This document shows positions 1 to 12,764 of a DNA stretch of 64,000 nucleotides, in pieces. The notes below the pieces were generated by a model. The model was not told the DNA's origin. It was given only the letters and a program-made list of their open reading frames with translations, and did no database searches. The stretch spans positions 49,517,706 through 49,581,705 of the forward strand of contig JAPTHN010000008.1 of NCBI GenBank assembly GCA_026936325.1, given 5' to 3'. How positions within the stretch are numbered: the first letter of the stretch is position 1; each line of letters starts with the position of its first letter. Made by a program: the position numbers and the translations under genes. This DNA is from Platynereis dumerilii (lineage: Eukaryota; Annelida; Polychaeta; Phyllodocida; Nereididae).

Positions 1-3000
1 CCTGTTGTAGAACTGGATTGTATTTGAATATCTCAGACCGCAGTTTTACAAGTCCCTGAGAAAATTTTAGTAATCAAATCCATGCGCAGATAGATAGGAA
101 GACCCACCTTCTCAGTGTAGCTGAGAAGGATGGGAGACAAAACATGGGTTGAGAACTATACACTGGCGACACAGGACCGTGTCGCGGCTGTTTTGGGCAT
201 ATTCCCATCATAATTAAAGATATGGGTGGATAGGAAATGATTAAAAATGTATTGTGTGCGATTTTCAGAACTTTCCTGCACTTTAAAGTGTCAAAATCAG
301 CCGATTTTCAACAATTTACCACCAAAAAATGAAAGGAGTTTCAGGCTCTACAGGGGGAGGTTTTGCAAAACTGATAGCTGTTAATCATTTTGTTGTTCAT
401 AAGTTGCTTTTTCAGTTTGTATGTCTATTGTTCCCCAATCCATAGCATTGGACTATTGCACTTACCAGTCAATCATACTCACTTAAGCATGTCATACATG
501 ATCTGATTGGTTGGCTTCCCACACACTCAGTTGGACAGTGACTGATTTGGACCACATTTGACAAGTTCAGATCGCATTTATAGTGAATGGAATGTACATG
601 CCTTTATTTAGGGTGTTATTATGTACATAAGGTACATTTCTACATTTCCATAATGCATACATTACCCGCTTAATAGCACAATGACGATTTTTTCGTAATA
701 CATTGAAATGAGCCTGAATCTGAGTAAGCGTGTTTCATTTGCATTGGTTAAAATGGTTAAATCATTTTTAAGTTGTTATGTCAATTGATCAGATTTTTAT
801 ATGGTCTAAGGTGAAATGATCAAACTGAAATGTCTCGAAAATGAGTTAATACATATATATAGAGTGTGATTTTTCATAATACTGGGAAATGAGCCTGAAA
901 TTCTTGATGTAGCGAAAATGTTTGCATTGGTTAAAATGGTTAAATCTTTGTTAATTTTGTTATATCAATTGACCATGTTTAAGGTGAAATGATCAAACTG
1001 ATTTTCATTGATATGTTGATTTTCATTGATATGTTGACATAAGTCTGAAATTCCTTACATGTTGGTGAATGTTCTATTTGCATTGGCTTATTTTATGTGA
1101 CAACTGACTTGGATTTCCTTTTGTTGATCGAATTATCTTTGTGAATCTGCTGAAAATGTGACATATCGGCTAGAAGAATGTTCAACTTGTTGGTCATTGG
1201 TCTGGACAGTCCAATCAGAATTTTTATTACTAAGTTAAATTAATTTATAATCATCTTTGGAAGTGAAAATGAAACACAAAAACAAATTCAATTATTAATA
1301 TAATATGCTCTTCCTGGCTAAATTGATCATTTAATTTAATTTTTTTAAGCGCACCGGTTCTTCTTTTTTATTAATTTTTAAAATAATTTTCTATTAATTG
1401 ACAAAAGGCCATTTCTCAGGCTAGTGCACTTCTTTCTCATATGCTAAATTCAAGGGCTTCCCAGCATTCTGATGATCAGGGCAGCTGAGGACTTACTCAT
1501 ATAATACCAGGGGAATGAAGCTAGAATGCCATGCTTCATTGACCATTGCTAAGAAAGAGTCAAAATAATACACTTAGCCTCAATAAATTCTGTCAATTTT
1601 TGTTCTGAATAAAGTTTACCTCACCTTTGGTTAGTTGTGTGACTTGCAGGACTGACTGTTGTCTGTAAAGGTAATAAATTCTTCAAGTCCATTTTTAATC
1701 CATTGCTAGGTAAGCCTTCAAGAACAGACTTGCAAGATCAGAAGTGGCCTGCAGAAAATTCCCAGGCACAGAAAACTAGATATATTCAATATCTGCCAAA
1801 AAAAAATCCAGTTTCAGCTTCATCTGGTCCATTTGTGTATTTGAATCCTGGGGGATTTGAAGATTTGCTCCAATAATCCTGGCTAACTACTTATTTCCAA
1901 CTGATTATTTCATAAATGATTGAGCCCTTACTGGGTCAAATATCATGAAAACATTATCCATATTACTGTGCATGTCATGCTCCACTAACTGCTTTGACAA
2001 AGCATTCAGTTGGTATCACTGATGAGGCATTTGCTGATCCTATTGTGATTGTTGGCTGTGCAAAACAGAAACAGCCACAAACAACTATCAAACCATTAAA
2101 AACTATCCAATTATCACAATAATACTGATCTGATAGAGAGTCAGGTCACAGAATATATTTCTTTTAAAATTAATATATACTGCCTTTCTAACTACAATTT
2201 AAGGAAAAAATCCCAATTAATGCATTCAATATTTGTTGAACTATTTACCCACTTGCCTGAAATCACTTTTCCATCAATCTTATCTGCAAATTCGGTAACA
2301 TGTGATATTGATGTACTGCATATTTTATTAATATTTCATATCATGTTTAAGAGGAGAATATCCAGGTCCTTCTTTTACACCTTTACATGTTGTGATATTG
2401 AGACAAAAAAAATTGATAGAAATGTATAGCCTGTCCTTATATTTTATTATAGCTTATATTGCATTGTTGAGTACTTGTAATGATTCAACTATCCTAAAGT
2501 AGGTGGCACCACCTCCTGGTGACCCTACTCATGGCAGCTTCTTTGATATCACATTCCCATTATCAAACCATTGATAACCTTTTTTCCTATCTAATTATTT
2601 AATTTTACTTTTGGCCTACAAATACTTCTGATAGTCCTACAGTTAAGTGTATGACATTATATATATATATATATATTTTTTTTTTTGGACAGAGCAATAT
2701 TGTTCTGAGAAGGTTATTTTATTTCAATGAGTTAGTCACAGTTTTATTCCACTCAGTCAGTTAGAATGTTTGGAACACAGTTGGTTGTCATGCACATTGA
2801 TCACCAAACTGTTGAGCATGTTATTCACAGCTCAACTAAATCCTCAGGTTGAAGTGATCTAGTCCTCTTGAGGTGACAATTTATAATTTAGACAGTACAT
2901 GGGTCAAAGGATTACCTTGACATTGGCCAACCACTTCCTCTAGGCTCTGTCAGACACGACTTGTCCAGATTTCCTGATCAGTTATTTCGCTTGATATCTC

Positions 3001-3871
3001 CACAGAAAAACCCAGAATATAGCTTTGACACTTCTCACAGTTGAGGTAAGTTGTTAACTAAATTATGCATTAGTGCATCTTTTTTATCGGTCAACTATCA
3101 TTGCAAATTTTTGGCATTTAGTTAGAGGTTGTCAGGAGCTACAATCCCTGTTCCATATGTAAACAGAATGATGGACCATTGATGAGAATTCCCGTGGCTA
3201 AATTGCAGTTTGTGTGAACAGCTGATCTCCAAAATTTGTAGGTCAATTTGTGGGTCATTGTGTTTGCCTTTCATGTTTATGAATCAGTCCCTCACAGTTT
3301 ACACTTGACACAGACCCATGACAAACAAGGCTTATTACTTTGATTAGTTTGCTTTGCCTGATTAGACAACAGCAACAAATTGTTATAACTATATAGATTT
3401 AATCTCTTGATGCATAACTAGCTCAGTTCAGCCTCACAACCTGTTGTTGTGCAGAATTATAACAATGTGGTTATTTTAAGTTAAGAATAGCGTTTATGAA
3501 AATGTTATTTGTGATCTTTAAACAGGGTTCCATGCATATAAATATTTAGTACAGGTGACACTCTCATTTCATAACTAAAAGATTTTTATTATTATTATTA
3601 TTATTATTATTTTTATTTTTATTTTTTCTTAATTATTTTGTTGAATACATATAGTTCCTTAATCATACTCTGTTGAATACCAATAGTTCCACTCCATCTT
3701 TTCTGTTTTATTGACACCTCCTACTTTTTACCGACATGTTTCCTATATGTTCTTTCATATACTCAAATTACTCAATAATGTATTATATTTTGATTTCTAA
3801 AAATCAACTCATTTACATAAACAGTTACTACATGATGGGACTTACTCATTCTGAAACAAGTCATATTCACA
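1..3871. other. intergenic, no gene seen
   Basis: AT-rich DNA with only short open frames and no recognisable protein. It holds a degenerate tandem repeat (681-1090), an (AT)n run followed by poly-T at about 2659-2687, and a (TTA)n run at about 3585-3610. The last few hundred bases before 3872 may include the 5' untranslated part of the LINE that follows, but I see no ORF1 and no clear 5' boundary. Confidence 0.6.
681..1090 (+). repeat. degenerate ~180-bp tandem repeat, about 2.5 units
   Basis: The string TTTGCATTGGTTAAAATGG occurs at about 738 and again at about 919, each followed by a TCAATTGA(T/C)CA... segment and then AAGGTGAAATGATCAAACTG. A third partial unit (TTTGCATTGG near 1076) follows. 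The parts keep the same order, so this is an old tandem array. I do not recognise the family. Confidence 0.6.
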
Positions 3872-6800
3872 ATGAATGATAATGAATGTGAATTTTTAAA
3901 TAACTTCGGTGGGCTAGGAAAAAATTCATTACTCAATTTAATAGAGCATGTAAACCCAGAGGAAGAGGAACCAGTTGTTTTCGAGCACTCTGTCTATATG
4001 GAAAACAGTGATTTAATTAGAATCTTTAAAGAAAAGAAGGGTGTTTTCAAAGTCCTTGGATTAAATTGTCAGAGCTTATATGCAAAGCATGATCAATTGC
4101 GTATTTACATTGAATCATTGTTGGAAGAGGGCAGTTTTGATGCCATTTGTCTTCAAGAGACATGGATTGATGATTCTATGAACATTACTCCATTAAATAT
4201 TGAAGGGTACAACTTAATTAGTAAACCGAGAACATGTAGCACACATGGGGGTCTAGCTACATATTTAAAATGTGGCTACCTATACAGAGATCACTCTACT
4301 GAAAACCACCAATCTTGGGAACACCAAATTCTAGAAATTCTGGTAGACAATAAAACAAATACAAAAATTTTACTTGGTAATATTTATAGACTCCCAAAAG
4401 AAACCAACACGGATTATGATGAATTCATGAATGAGTTTAATTTGCTTTACGAACAGATTCATCAAAATACAGCTAATATAGCCTTTTTTGGAGATTTTAA
4501 TATTGATCTGTTGAAAATGAGAGATAAGACAAAGTGTAATGATTTTTTTGAGCTTATGATTTCACATAGCTTAATCCCAAAGATAACACTCCCTACCAGA
4601 ATTTCTAGAAATAGTGCTACCCTCATTGACAACGCATTCTGCAAGTTATCTAAAGATTTTTCAAAGACTACTTGTGGAATATTAACAAATAACCTATCGG
4701 ATCACCAGCCTTATTTCGTCTGTTTTGATTATTTAGTAAGAACCCAAAGAGCCCCCAAGTTTGTAAAATTTCAATGCTATAACGAAGAGTCCATTAGCAA
4801 ATTCAAGGCTGATCTTGCCTCCCATGATTTCAATGCCATTTTGAACAAAGAAACAGCTGATGAAAATTATAACATTCTGGATACTATACTTAAAGGTCTT
4901 AAAGAGAAACATTTTCCTCTGAAAAAAGTGCGGTTCAATAAATATAAGCATAAAAATAATAACTGGATTACTAGAGGTCTGTTGAACTCCCTAAAATTCC
5001 GTGATAAGCTATATATCAAATTAAAAAAGACCCCTATAGACTCGCCTTCTTATAATACCCTCCAGGTAAATCTTTCAACTTATAATAAAATATTAAAAGC
5101 TAGCATACGATCTGCTAAGTTGAAGTATTATGAGGACAAATTTAGAACCTACAAAAAGGATATCAAAAATACTTGGATTACCATAAAAGAACTTATCAAT
5201 CAAACCAACAATAAGAAAAATCTTCCTAAATTTTTCAAAGTCAATGATGAAAACGTAACTGACCCGCAAGAAATAGCCAACAGATTTAACCAATATTTCA
5301 ACAATTTAGGTCCTGGACTAGCAAGAAAAATAAAGCATCCAAATTGTAACACAAGCTTCCGAAATTTTCTTCCAAATTTGACACCTCAAACATTCCAGTT
5401 TCATGACATTACAGAGGAAAACATTTCTCGTATCATTGACAAATTACCAAAAAAGACTAGCCGTGGTGTAGATGGACTCTCTACAAAATTCTTAAAAGAA
5501 ATGAAAGATGTCTTGGTAGCCCCTCTTAAAACTATAATAAATCAATCGATTAACACAGGTCTGTTCCCACAGAAGCTAAAAATTGCGAGAATTGTTCCTG
5601 TCCACAAAAAAGATGACCATACTGTCATAGCAAACTATCGCCCAATTTCAGTACTACCAGCGATATCTAAGGTTTTTGAAAAGGTTATGCACCAGCAATT
5701 AAATACTTACTTTGAGTCCCTAAGCTTAATATTTCCCAGTCAATATGGATTTAGGGAAAAACACAATACAGAATATGCAGTCATTGAAAATATAGACAGA
5801 GTGGTCGATGGCCTAGAAAATAAAGAAACGCCTCTGAACGTGTTCCTGGATCTGTCAAAAGCATTTGACACTCTCGATCACTCTATACTACTAACCAAAC
5901 TTACTCACTATGGAATAACAGGAAATGCATATAAACTATGTCAATCTTATCTAACTGACAGACAACAATTTGTTGAATATGATGGTTTAAAATCTGAATT
6001 GCTATCTATAACAACGGGTGTGCCTCAGGGCTCCATATTAGGTCCACTTTTCTTTTTAATTTTTTAATTTTTTTTAATTTATATGAATGACTTTGGCAGG
6101 TTTCATTTTGTTATGTACACAGATGACACAACCTTATTAACCATGTTATCTGCAAACAAAAATGAGATTAACAGACGAGAGTCTATGTTAAATATAGAAC
6201 TAGAAAAGATTAGTTCTTGGCTGAAGCTAAATAAGCTATCTCTTAATGTTTCTAAAACAAAGTATATGCTTTTTCGCCCCAAAAACAAGGTAATTACTGA
6301 CTTGAATTTATTCTTAGACGGTGACAAACTAGAACGAGTGACAACTTTTGATTTTCTTGGCATTACTGTGGATGAATGTCTGACTTGGAATGAGCATGTT
6401 CATAAGATTCAAATGAAAATGGTCAAAACATCGGGGGTAATGAATCGTCTCAAATCATACCTACCATCTGAAACCTTGCTGATCATTTATAATTCCCTTA
6501 TTTACTCATTGCTATTATATGGCATTTTATTATGGGGAGTAAGACACAATAAACTTGTTAAAATTCAAAAAAAGGCAGTAAGAATTATTAGTAAAAGTAA
6601 TTACAATGCCCATACCGACCCTATATTTAAAAGAATGAACATTTTGAAACTAGAAGACATTCTTTACATTCAAGAAATGAAATTTTACTATAAGATAAGA
6701 AATCGAGATGTCCCTAGATATTTTCTTGCCATGGATTTCCCAATGCAGTCAGACATTCATCCCTATCCTACCAGAGACCGACACAACTTAGTTGTACCAC

Positions 6801-6997
6801 GACTGCACTACCATATTTCTTACAGCTCAATCAAAAATAGAATACCAAAAATTGTGAATGAAACTGCTCCTGGAATTTTAGATAAATTGCAAACCCACAG
6901 TCTTTGGGGACTGAGTTTTTATATTAAAAGGATACGAATCAATTCCTACCAAACAGAATGTACTATTCAAAATTGTTACATTTGTGGTATAAGGTAG
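3872..6997 (+). pseudogene. LINE ORF2 (endonuclease + reverse transcriptase), one in-frame stop
   Basis: The first part (3872-6067, 731 codons) starts with an APE-type endonuclease. Visible landmarks are GLNCQSL, QETW, HGGLATYL, GDFN and SDHQP. The reverse transcriptase follows with NYRPISVLP, the catalytic Asp in DLSKAFDTLDH, and GVPQGSILGP. The frame then meets a TAA at 6065-6067. The second part resumes in the same frame at 6083 with the catalytic box YTDD, then LNVSKTKYMLF and a C-terminal Cys motif (C-T-I-Q-N-C-Y-I-C). The stop sits in an 18-bp in-frame expansion of a TTTTTAATTT repeat at 6053-6080, so all the rest is intact. The product would nick target DNA and prime reverse transcription of its own RNA. 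Clade placement rests on motifs only. Confidence 0.88.
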
Positions 6998-7420
6998 CCC
7001 GCTGATATATATGATATGATATCAAAAATGTATACTGGTAATTATTATATAGTTGACAAAAAGATGAGTTTTTGTATTGTGCCCATCATGTAGTAACCTA
7101 TCAAACCCACATTTAATATATCTTATTCCATCCTAGCAGCGCGTACCAGATGTATATTGTACCTAATTTGATTTTGTGTAGTTAAAAAAAAATCCTTATA
7201 TTTGTATATTCATTATTACATTTTTTGTCTCCACTTATTTGCCAGTAGCGCAGCATAATTCTGGAAATGTATGAAATACTTTAAATTTGTAATTGTTTAT
7301 ATAGGGGGTCATACACGATAGAGGCACGAGCCAAGGTGTATGCCTCCTAGACCAATTTTATATTGATAACTTCTTATAATTGCTGTAATCTTTATCTGGG
7401 TCAAACTAAATTAAATCTGT
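3872..7420 (+). mobile_element. Jockey/CR1-group LINE, nearly full ORF2
   Basis: Non-LTR retrotransposon with an AP endonuclease and a reverse transcriptase in one long frame (3872-6997) and about 420 bp of 3' untranslated sequence. The 3' end is uncertain. The sequence loses LINE character near a short (TCTG)n run at about 7410-7430, which is a plausible tail or target. No ORF1 is visible upstream, so the copy may be 5' truncated. A degenerate relative lies at 57688-57945 on the other strand. Confidence 0.85.
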
Positions 7421-7495
7421 CTGTCTGTCTGCCATGTCTTTGGGTGCTTTCTTATAACTTATATTTTAGACAGTTTTATAAACACTTTGACAGAT

Positions 7496-7592
7496 TGACA
7501 GAACGATTGACAAGGGAGATTGACAGAAAGATTGACAGACAGATAGATAGATATATAGATAGATAGATAGATAGATCGATAGATAGATAGTT
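7496..7592 (+). repeat. (GACA)n/(GATA)n microsatellite
   Basis: Degenerate GACA units grade into clean GATA units (about 7538-7592). Confidence 0.9.
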
Positions 7593-7929
7593 TTTAATTT
7601 TAAAGTGACACCCAGAAATGAATGTTCCCCTCCCACTTTTCATTATCAAAATCTTGACTGCTCTTTGTGTAAAAACACCTCCTGGAGAGTAAACTAGGTG
7701 TTTCTTTCTGTTTGCAGTTTGTTGTTTTCTGTTTGTGTTCTTGCTTGATTGTTTGTTATTATCACTTATTGCTTGCAATGATTTCAAGAGATCTCAACCA
7801 TGGGAATGTCCTCAGTCTACGTTGCCTACAGCAACGTGAAGACTGTGACCTCGGTCTAATGGGCAGATAGCCAGAGACAAAGATTATATTGGATAGAAAT
7901 TAAAAGATTAGAATAAAACGATTGAAATA

Positions 7930-8086
7930 GATGAAGACAGGTAGATAGACAGCTAGATGGATACACAGATAGATAGATAGATAGCTAGATAGATAGATAG
8001 ATAGATAGACAGATATATAGATAGATAGATAGATAGATGGATAGAAACATAGATTAGATAGATAGATACATAGATAGGTAATTTTC
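7930..8086 (+). repeat. (GATA)n microsatellite, interrupted
   Basis: Mostly GATA units with GACA and GGAT interruptions. It ends just before the palindrome at 8096. Confidence 0.9.
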
Positions 8087-8095
8087 TTTCCAGGG

Positions 8096-8153
8096 AGGTC
8101 AATAATAAATGTGATATTCACTGATCAGTGAATAACACATGTGTTATTGACCT
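8096..8153. repeat. 58-bp near-perfect palindrome
   Basis: Two 29-nt arms (8096-8124 and 8125-8153) meet at CTGATCAG with no loop and differ at 3 positions. The outer ends are AGGTCAATAA and its complement. It is probably the core or remnant of a hairpin MITE. No coding role. Confidence 0.8.
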
Positions 8154-8439
8154 GCCTGTCACACACCACCGCACACAGGTGAACATCACATTATGCAGGT
8201 GGGTTGTTGGCCAATCAGGGGGCTTGTTACATAGGGGTCATGGAACAATCTACGATATTGCACGCATGTTATTGCACGCTCATCTTAAAATGTGAAAGAT
8301 TGGACGGACCTGAGAGGAAGCACCATATTTTCATGCTGCTGCAGCCACAAGCTGACAACAAGAGTGTGTTTTTCAATTTTAGCAAAAAATGCACTGCACA
8401 GCACGGAGGGAGACAGGAAGATGGTTATGGCGGTAAAAG

Positions 8440-8564
8440 ATGCATCACCTCATGCAATATCAGTTTTATGGCACCTCGGTGACTAATATTGTACTCGGGC
8501 TACGACCTCGTGCAATATTAGTCACCTCGGTGCCATTATAACTGATATTGCACTCGGTGCTGTG
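8440..8564. repeat. 125-bp hairpin (MITE-like)
   Basis: Arms of about 60 nt with a 5-6 nt centre at about 8500. The left arm contains CATGCAATATCAG and GGTGACTAATATTG. The right arm repeats these inverted as CAATATTAGTCACC and CTGATATTGCACT. The repeated theme is (G/A)TGCAATATTAGTCAC. The short open frames across it are a by-product of the palindrome. Confidence 0.75.
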
Positions 8565-8890
8565 CGATAACTGTATAATATTTTTATATTTTACGAATCA
8601 TCTAAATCTTTACATTGTACATTGTGCAATGATTGGCCTGCTTGCCTGCTTACAAATATCTATTTTTCTGCTAAATCAGAAATGCACAGAAAAGAGCAAT
8701 AAAGTGCAGAGCCTATATATAAAAGCTAAAGACATTCAGAAAATGCGGTCTGGTTTGGTCAAATGAGGGCCAAGTCAATCTGTGTTTGAGGTATGAATGC
8801 CCGCCAATGATATCTGACCAATCATACAAGGACATTGATTATTTACATGTGGGATTATAAGAGACTTGCATACAAAATTCCACACTCTGT

Positions 8891-9556
8891 GGCCCGTTTT
8901 CACCAACATGGTATTAAGAGTTATGCCAGGTCTTAGCTAAGACCTGGTCTGGCTAAGCCAATCACTCAAGCGGAGCAGGATCAAGGAACATTTACTGAGT
9001 GAAAGTCTGCACATAGTATTTAAACAACTCAACTGTTACAAACACAATTAATCACTGAAGTTCCCAAACATGGCCAAATGACAAGGTAAGAGAAAAAGAG
9101 GGGTGGGTTTGGAAATTTATAAAAAAGAAAATTAATTAGTTGTCTGTCCAGTGTTGGTGACAGAAATGCATTTTTCTTTAGCCCCCTCCCCTCAAACAAT
9201 AAATAAATACAAATCAGCTGGTCATGCATTTTTGCACAATGAAACTACAATTATGGTTGAATCCCTTTGAAGATCTAATGATTAGGGTCCTCAAAATCTG
9301 ATGTACCCAGAATGGCTGACGTGCCTGCGATTTTTTGCCACCGGCAGTTACCAACAAGTCGTTGGTGACTTGAGTGGTATTGGTGTCGCCTCAGTTTCAA
9401 GGATTGTGAAGCGTGTTAGTCATGCAATCGCTTCATTAAAACCCATATATGTACGTATGCCCAGTGGACCAGTCACACGGGAGGCTAAATTGGAATTTTC
9501 CGAAATCACCAGATTTCAGGGGGGTTATAGGATGCATAGATTGGTGAAAACGGGCC
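8891..9556 (+). mobile_element. PIF/Harbinger-type DNA transposon, internally deleted
   Basis: Perfect 16-bp terminal inverted repeats: GGCCCGTTTTCACCAA at 8891-8906 and its complement at 9541-9556. They are flanked by a 3-bp direct repeat TGT (8888-8890 and 9557-9559), the target-site size of the Harbinger group, although the usual sequence is TWA. It contains the N-terminal part of a Harbinger transposase and then jumps to the right TIR, so the DDE core is missing. A palindrome around AGGTCTTAGCTAAGACCT lies near the left end. Confidence 0.85.
9301..9556 (+). pseudogene. Harbinger (HARBI1-like) transposase fragment
   Basis: The readable frame gives LRFFATGSYQQVVGDLSGI followed by SVSRIVKRVSHAIASLKP, the typical N-terminal helix-turn-helix region of HARBI1/PIF transposases. 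After ITRFQG the frame shifts by one base, and the adjacent frame reads GVIGCID, the conserved block with the first catalytic Asp. The fragment then ends in the right TIR. It is therefore a frameshifted remnant without the rest of the DDE domain and not a host gene. Confidence 0.85.
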
Positions 9557-9559
9557 TGT

Positions 9560-9903
9560 AAGTTTATTTAGGTTTGCAAGCTGCTGAACTAAACAGAAAA
9601 ATAATGTGCAAGCACTTTAAGCGGCGTCAAAGATTCATGACTGGTCATCAGCCTTTGATGGCACTTATGAAATGTGCAAAATTCATTAAAATTATTACCA
9701 TTTAATGATAAGCCAAGTTAGCCAACCGAGATTGGCATAAAAATTTGATCAACTGTAAAGTTAATGATTTTTTTGAAGTGTCTCTTAAATAATAATAATA
9801 AATAGATGTTTTCTGAGAATTTGTTAAATATATTATTTCAAATAGCCAAGCTCTGGATAATTTAATGCTGCAGCAAGAATTTATAGTGTGCATTTTAGAT
9901 ATA
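9560..9903. other. no feature seen
   Basis: AT-rich spacer between the Harbinger and mariner-like elements. Nothing recognisable. Confidence 0.5.
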
Positions 9904-9905
9904 TA

Positions 9906-11323
9906 CGAGGGGTTTTCCATAACTTCTGTCCAACTAATCATACTTTTTGCTAGATTTGATATAGAAACATGATATTTGGCTCAGGTAATACTGACGTAAT
10001 TCTCAAATAACAACCAAAAAATCAGATCATATAGATAAAAATAAATGCTTAATCTGTTGCCATGGAATCCAGAAGTCATGAAATGCGGCCCAGATTTTGT
10101 ATGCTCACTTAAAAAGAATTGAACACCTGTTTACATTATCTGTATTTTGACTTCTTGAATTAAGGTATATCCATAATTTCTTTCATGAAATACTATTAGT
10201 TATTTGTAAAATCATTAATAACAATGGAAACTGGAATTATCGTCACATCTCAGTTACTTTACCATCACCTGTGCAGTTTCTCATTTTTTACGAGATGAGC
10301 AATTTTTTTGATATGAATAACACCATATATACCTGTTATATTTCTACAATTTAATTGGATAAAAACTACCAGAGAGAGAGTAAGAACCTTCTGTCATACA
10401 CAGGGCAAGACAGTATGAGTGACAGAACCAAAAAAACATTGTACAACATTTTTCTGAATGAAGAAAACACAAGTTGGAAGACCTAAGAAAAGAAGACTGA
10501 ACAATGCCAAAAAAGACCTTAACATGAAGACTGAGGTATCTTATTAAGACATGGTTAAAATGTTTGAGAAAGTGTGTATTTACAGGGTCCCAGTCATTAG
10601 TTTAGGAAGTTGTGAATTGGCTATGAATGTTTAGAACAACATCAGTTCTATATTTCTTGTAATTATTACATATTTTGACAAGATATATCAAGTATGTCTC
10701 TTCTAACAAGATCTCGGTCGCATTTCATGACTTTTGGTTTCCGTAGCAACAAATCAACAATTTATTTTTACTTCTATGATCTGATTTTTTGGGGATCATT
10801 TGCAAATTACTTCAATATCAACAGACCCTAACATCATTTTTATGCAGATAATCTAGCAAAAGTTATGACAAGTAGGACAGAACTTATGGAAAACCCATCG
10901 TAAAGCACAAAAAGTCTGCAACACACCAACGTTGACCTCAATATGAGGACTATGAGGCATTGACTTTTTTAAAAGGGATATATAAAGTTAGAGGAAATTT
11001 ACTCAGTGTCAAGTTCATTATTTTAAGAATTTGTGAAATGTTGGGGATTATTTTTAATACATTTCTTGTCCTGTATCCCTGGTAAAAAATGAATTTTTGA
11101 CAAGATATAATGAATCTTGTGTCTCTAAAAGTGCCCTGGGCCGCAGTTCATGACTTTTGGTTTCCATGGTATAAAATTAACCATTTATTTTTATTTCTAT
11201 GATCTGACTTTTTGGTGATCATTTGTAAATTACTTCAATATTATTTGACCCAAACATCATGCTTCTGTATTAAATATTGCAAAAGTTATGGCAAGTTGGA
11301 CAGAACTTATGGAAAACCCCTCG
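9906..11323. mobile_element. mariner-like non-autonomous element with ~200-bp TIRs and an internal end copy
   Basis: Left end CGAGGGGTTTTCCATAACTT at 9906 and its inverted counterpart ending at 11323. Both are flanked by TA (9904-9905 and 11324-11325). Inverted similarity continues for about 200 bp (left to ~10105, right from ~11120). A third copy of the right end lies inside, ending at 10900 and again followed by TA. The interior is a ~420-bp direct duplication (about 10480-10900 and 10905-11323). No transposase frame is present. Mariner assignment rests on the TA target and the CGAGG-GTTTTCC type of terminus. Confidence 0.8.
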
Positions 11324-11325
11324 TA

Positions 11326-12764
11326 TATATACATATATAATTGAATTCATACACGTCGAATAGACAAATTCGTTTTTCAGGTTAATTGACTATTAGGCCT
11401 ATATTCATATTATTGAATTGATGTTTATTAAAACATCACCTCAGGAGAGTCTTGCAATGCTTGATGTGTAGATACAACTAGTCATTCCAAATTAATTGCT
11501 CTTCAAATTTCAATCGTAATTTACCTTCACACCTCACCTTGCTAATTGGTATTAGAGGTGTGAGTCATTTCGAGGGCCTGCCACTGAATTGCTCTTTGCT
11601 TTTAAAGTGCAATCTATGTGTCGATACAGATTGAATGGTCAGCTGATCCCATGCAACGCCATTTGGAGTTGACTGATCAGTCATTGCTCACTTGCCACGC
11701 CCCCTCACGGAAATGCACGAAGGGAAAGAGATTCGGCTGACCCTTGACCCTTGAATTTCAGTCCATTTAGTTTCTTTATTAATTTTTTTTTGTTACATTG
11801 GAACACCAAAATCGACTGGGCTCAAGTAAAAATTCCATTGAGACTGTATTTTAAATTTGAATGAGATTGGTGAGAGAGGGCGATGTCAGCAGTGCTAACA
11901 AGATTAGACAAAATGCTTAGGGTAAGAGCTGGCTGATGCCGCTAAAAACTGACGAAATAGATTTGAACCTCACAGTTTCTTTCTGTGTACAATATCGAGT
12001 GGAGATTGGTCACTCATCAGCAGGTTTCTACCATACGTCACATAGAGCCAAATTGATAGAACTTAAAGTCCGGAAAGTCTACTTCAACACGAATTCCTGT
12101 AAAGTTATTAACTATTGGCACTACAAGGTGTTAATGCACTGTATATAGTCTTACCCACTACGTATATGTAATATCCATTGCACATTGGGACAGTTGTGAT
12201 AGCGACTTACATTTCGTTGTCTGGCTGCAAAAGGGTAGGTGCAGTCTAATTTATTATGCCCTGCATTTAAGCTCAACAGTATTGGGACCAGTGCCGTGAG
12301 TTGGTAAAATTTCAGTTTTGGGCAATATGTACATACATTTAAGGTCATATCTCAGCCCCTTGATGGAATTTTTGCCCATATATTAGATCATAGGATAGGC
12401 AAAGATGTCTTCTTTCATGAGAATAGCAGTAATTGGATCCATTTGTCACTGGTCTTGAAATAATGAGTGATACATGATTGCAGTTAGGGAAATTTTTGAT
12501 GGCCCGCCTGGGACAGTATGTAAAATTTTTGAATCCAAAAAAGGCAATTGGATGTCTCTATGTTTGTTAATACACCTTTTGTAATCCTCGGTTGATGTGT
12601 CCCGGGTAAAGCTAAAAAGTGCAATGCGATTTTTGATGCAACAGATTCATTGATGCAAACATTTTTGGAACATTTGACATACCAATGCATTGCTCATGAC
12701 CTTGTCTGTCAGGAAAATATCATTTAAATTGGCTGAGGTTATTGTGCCAGAAGCTGTAATGGCT
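11326..12764. other. intergenic, no gene seen
   Basis: Only short frames on either strand, with no protein similarity I recognise and no strong repeat. Confidence 0.5.
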
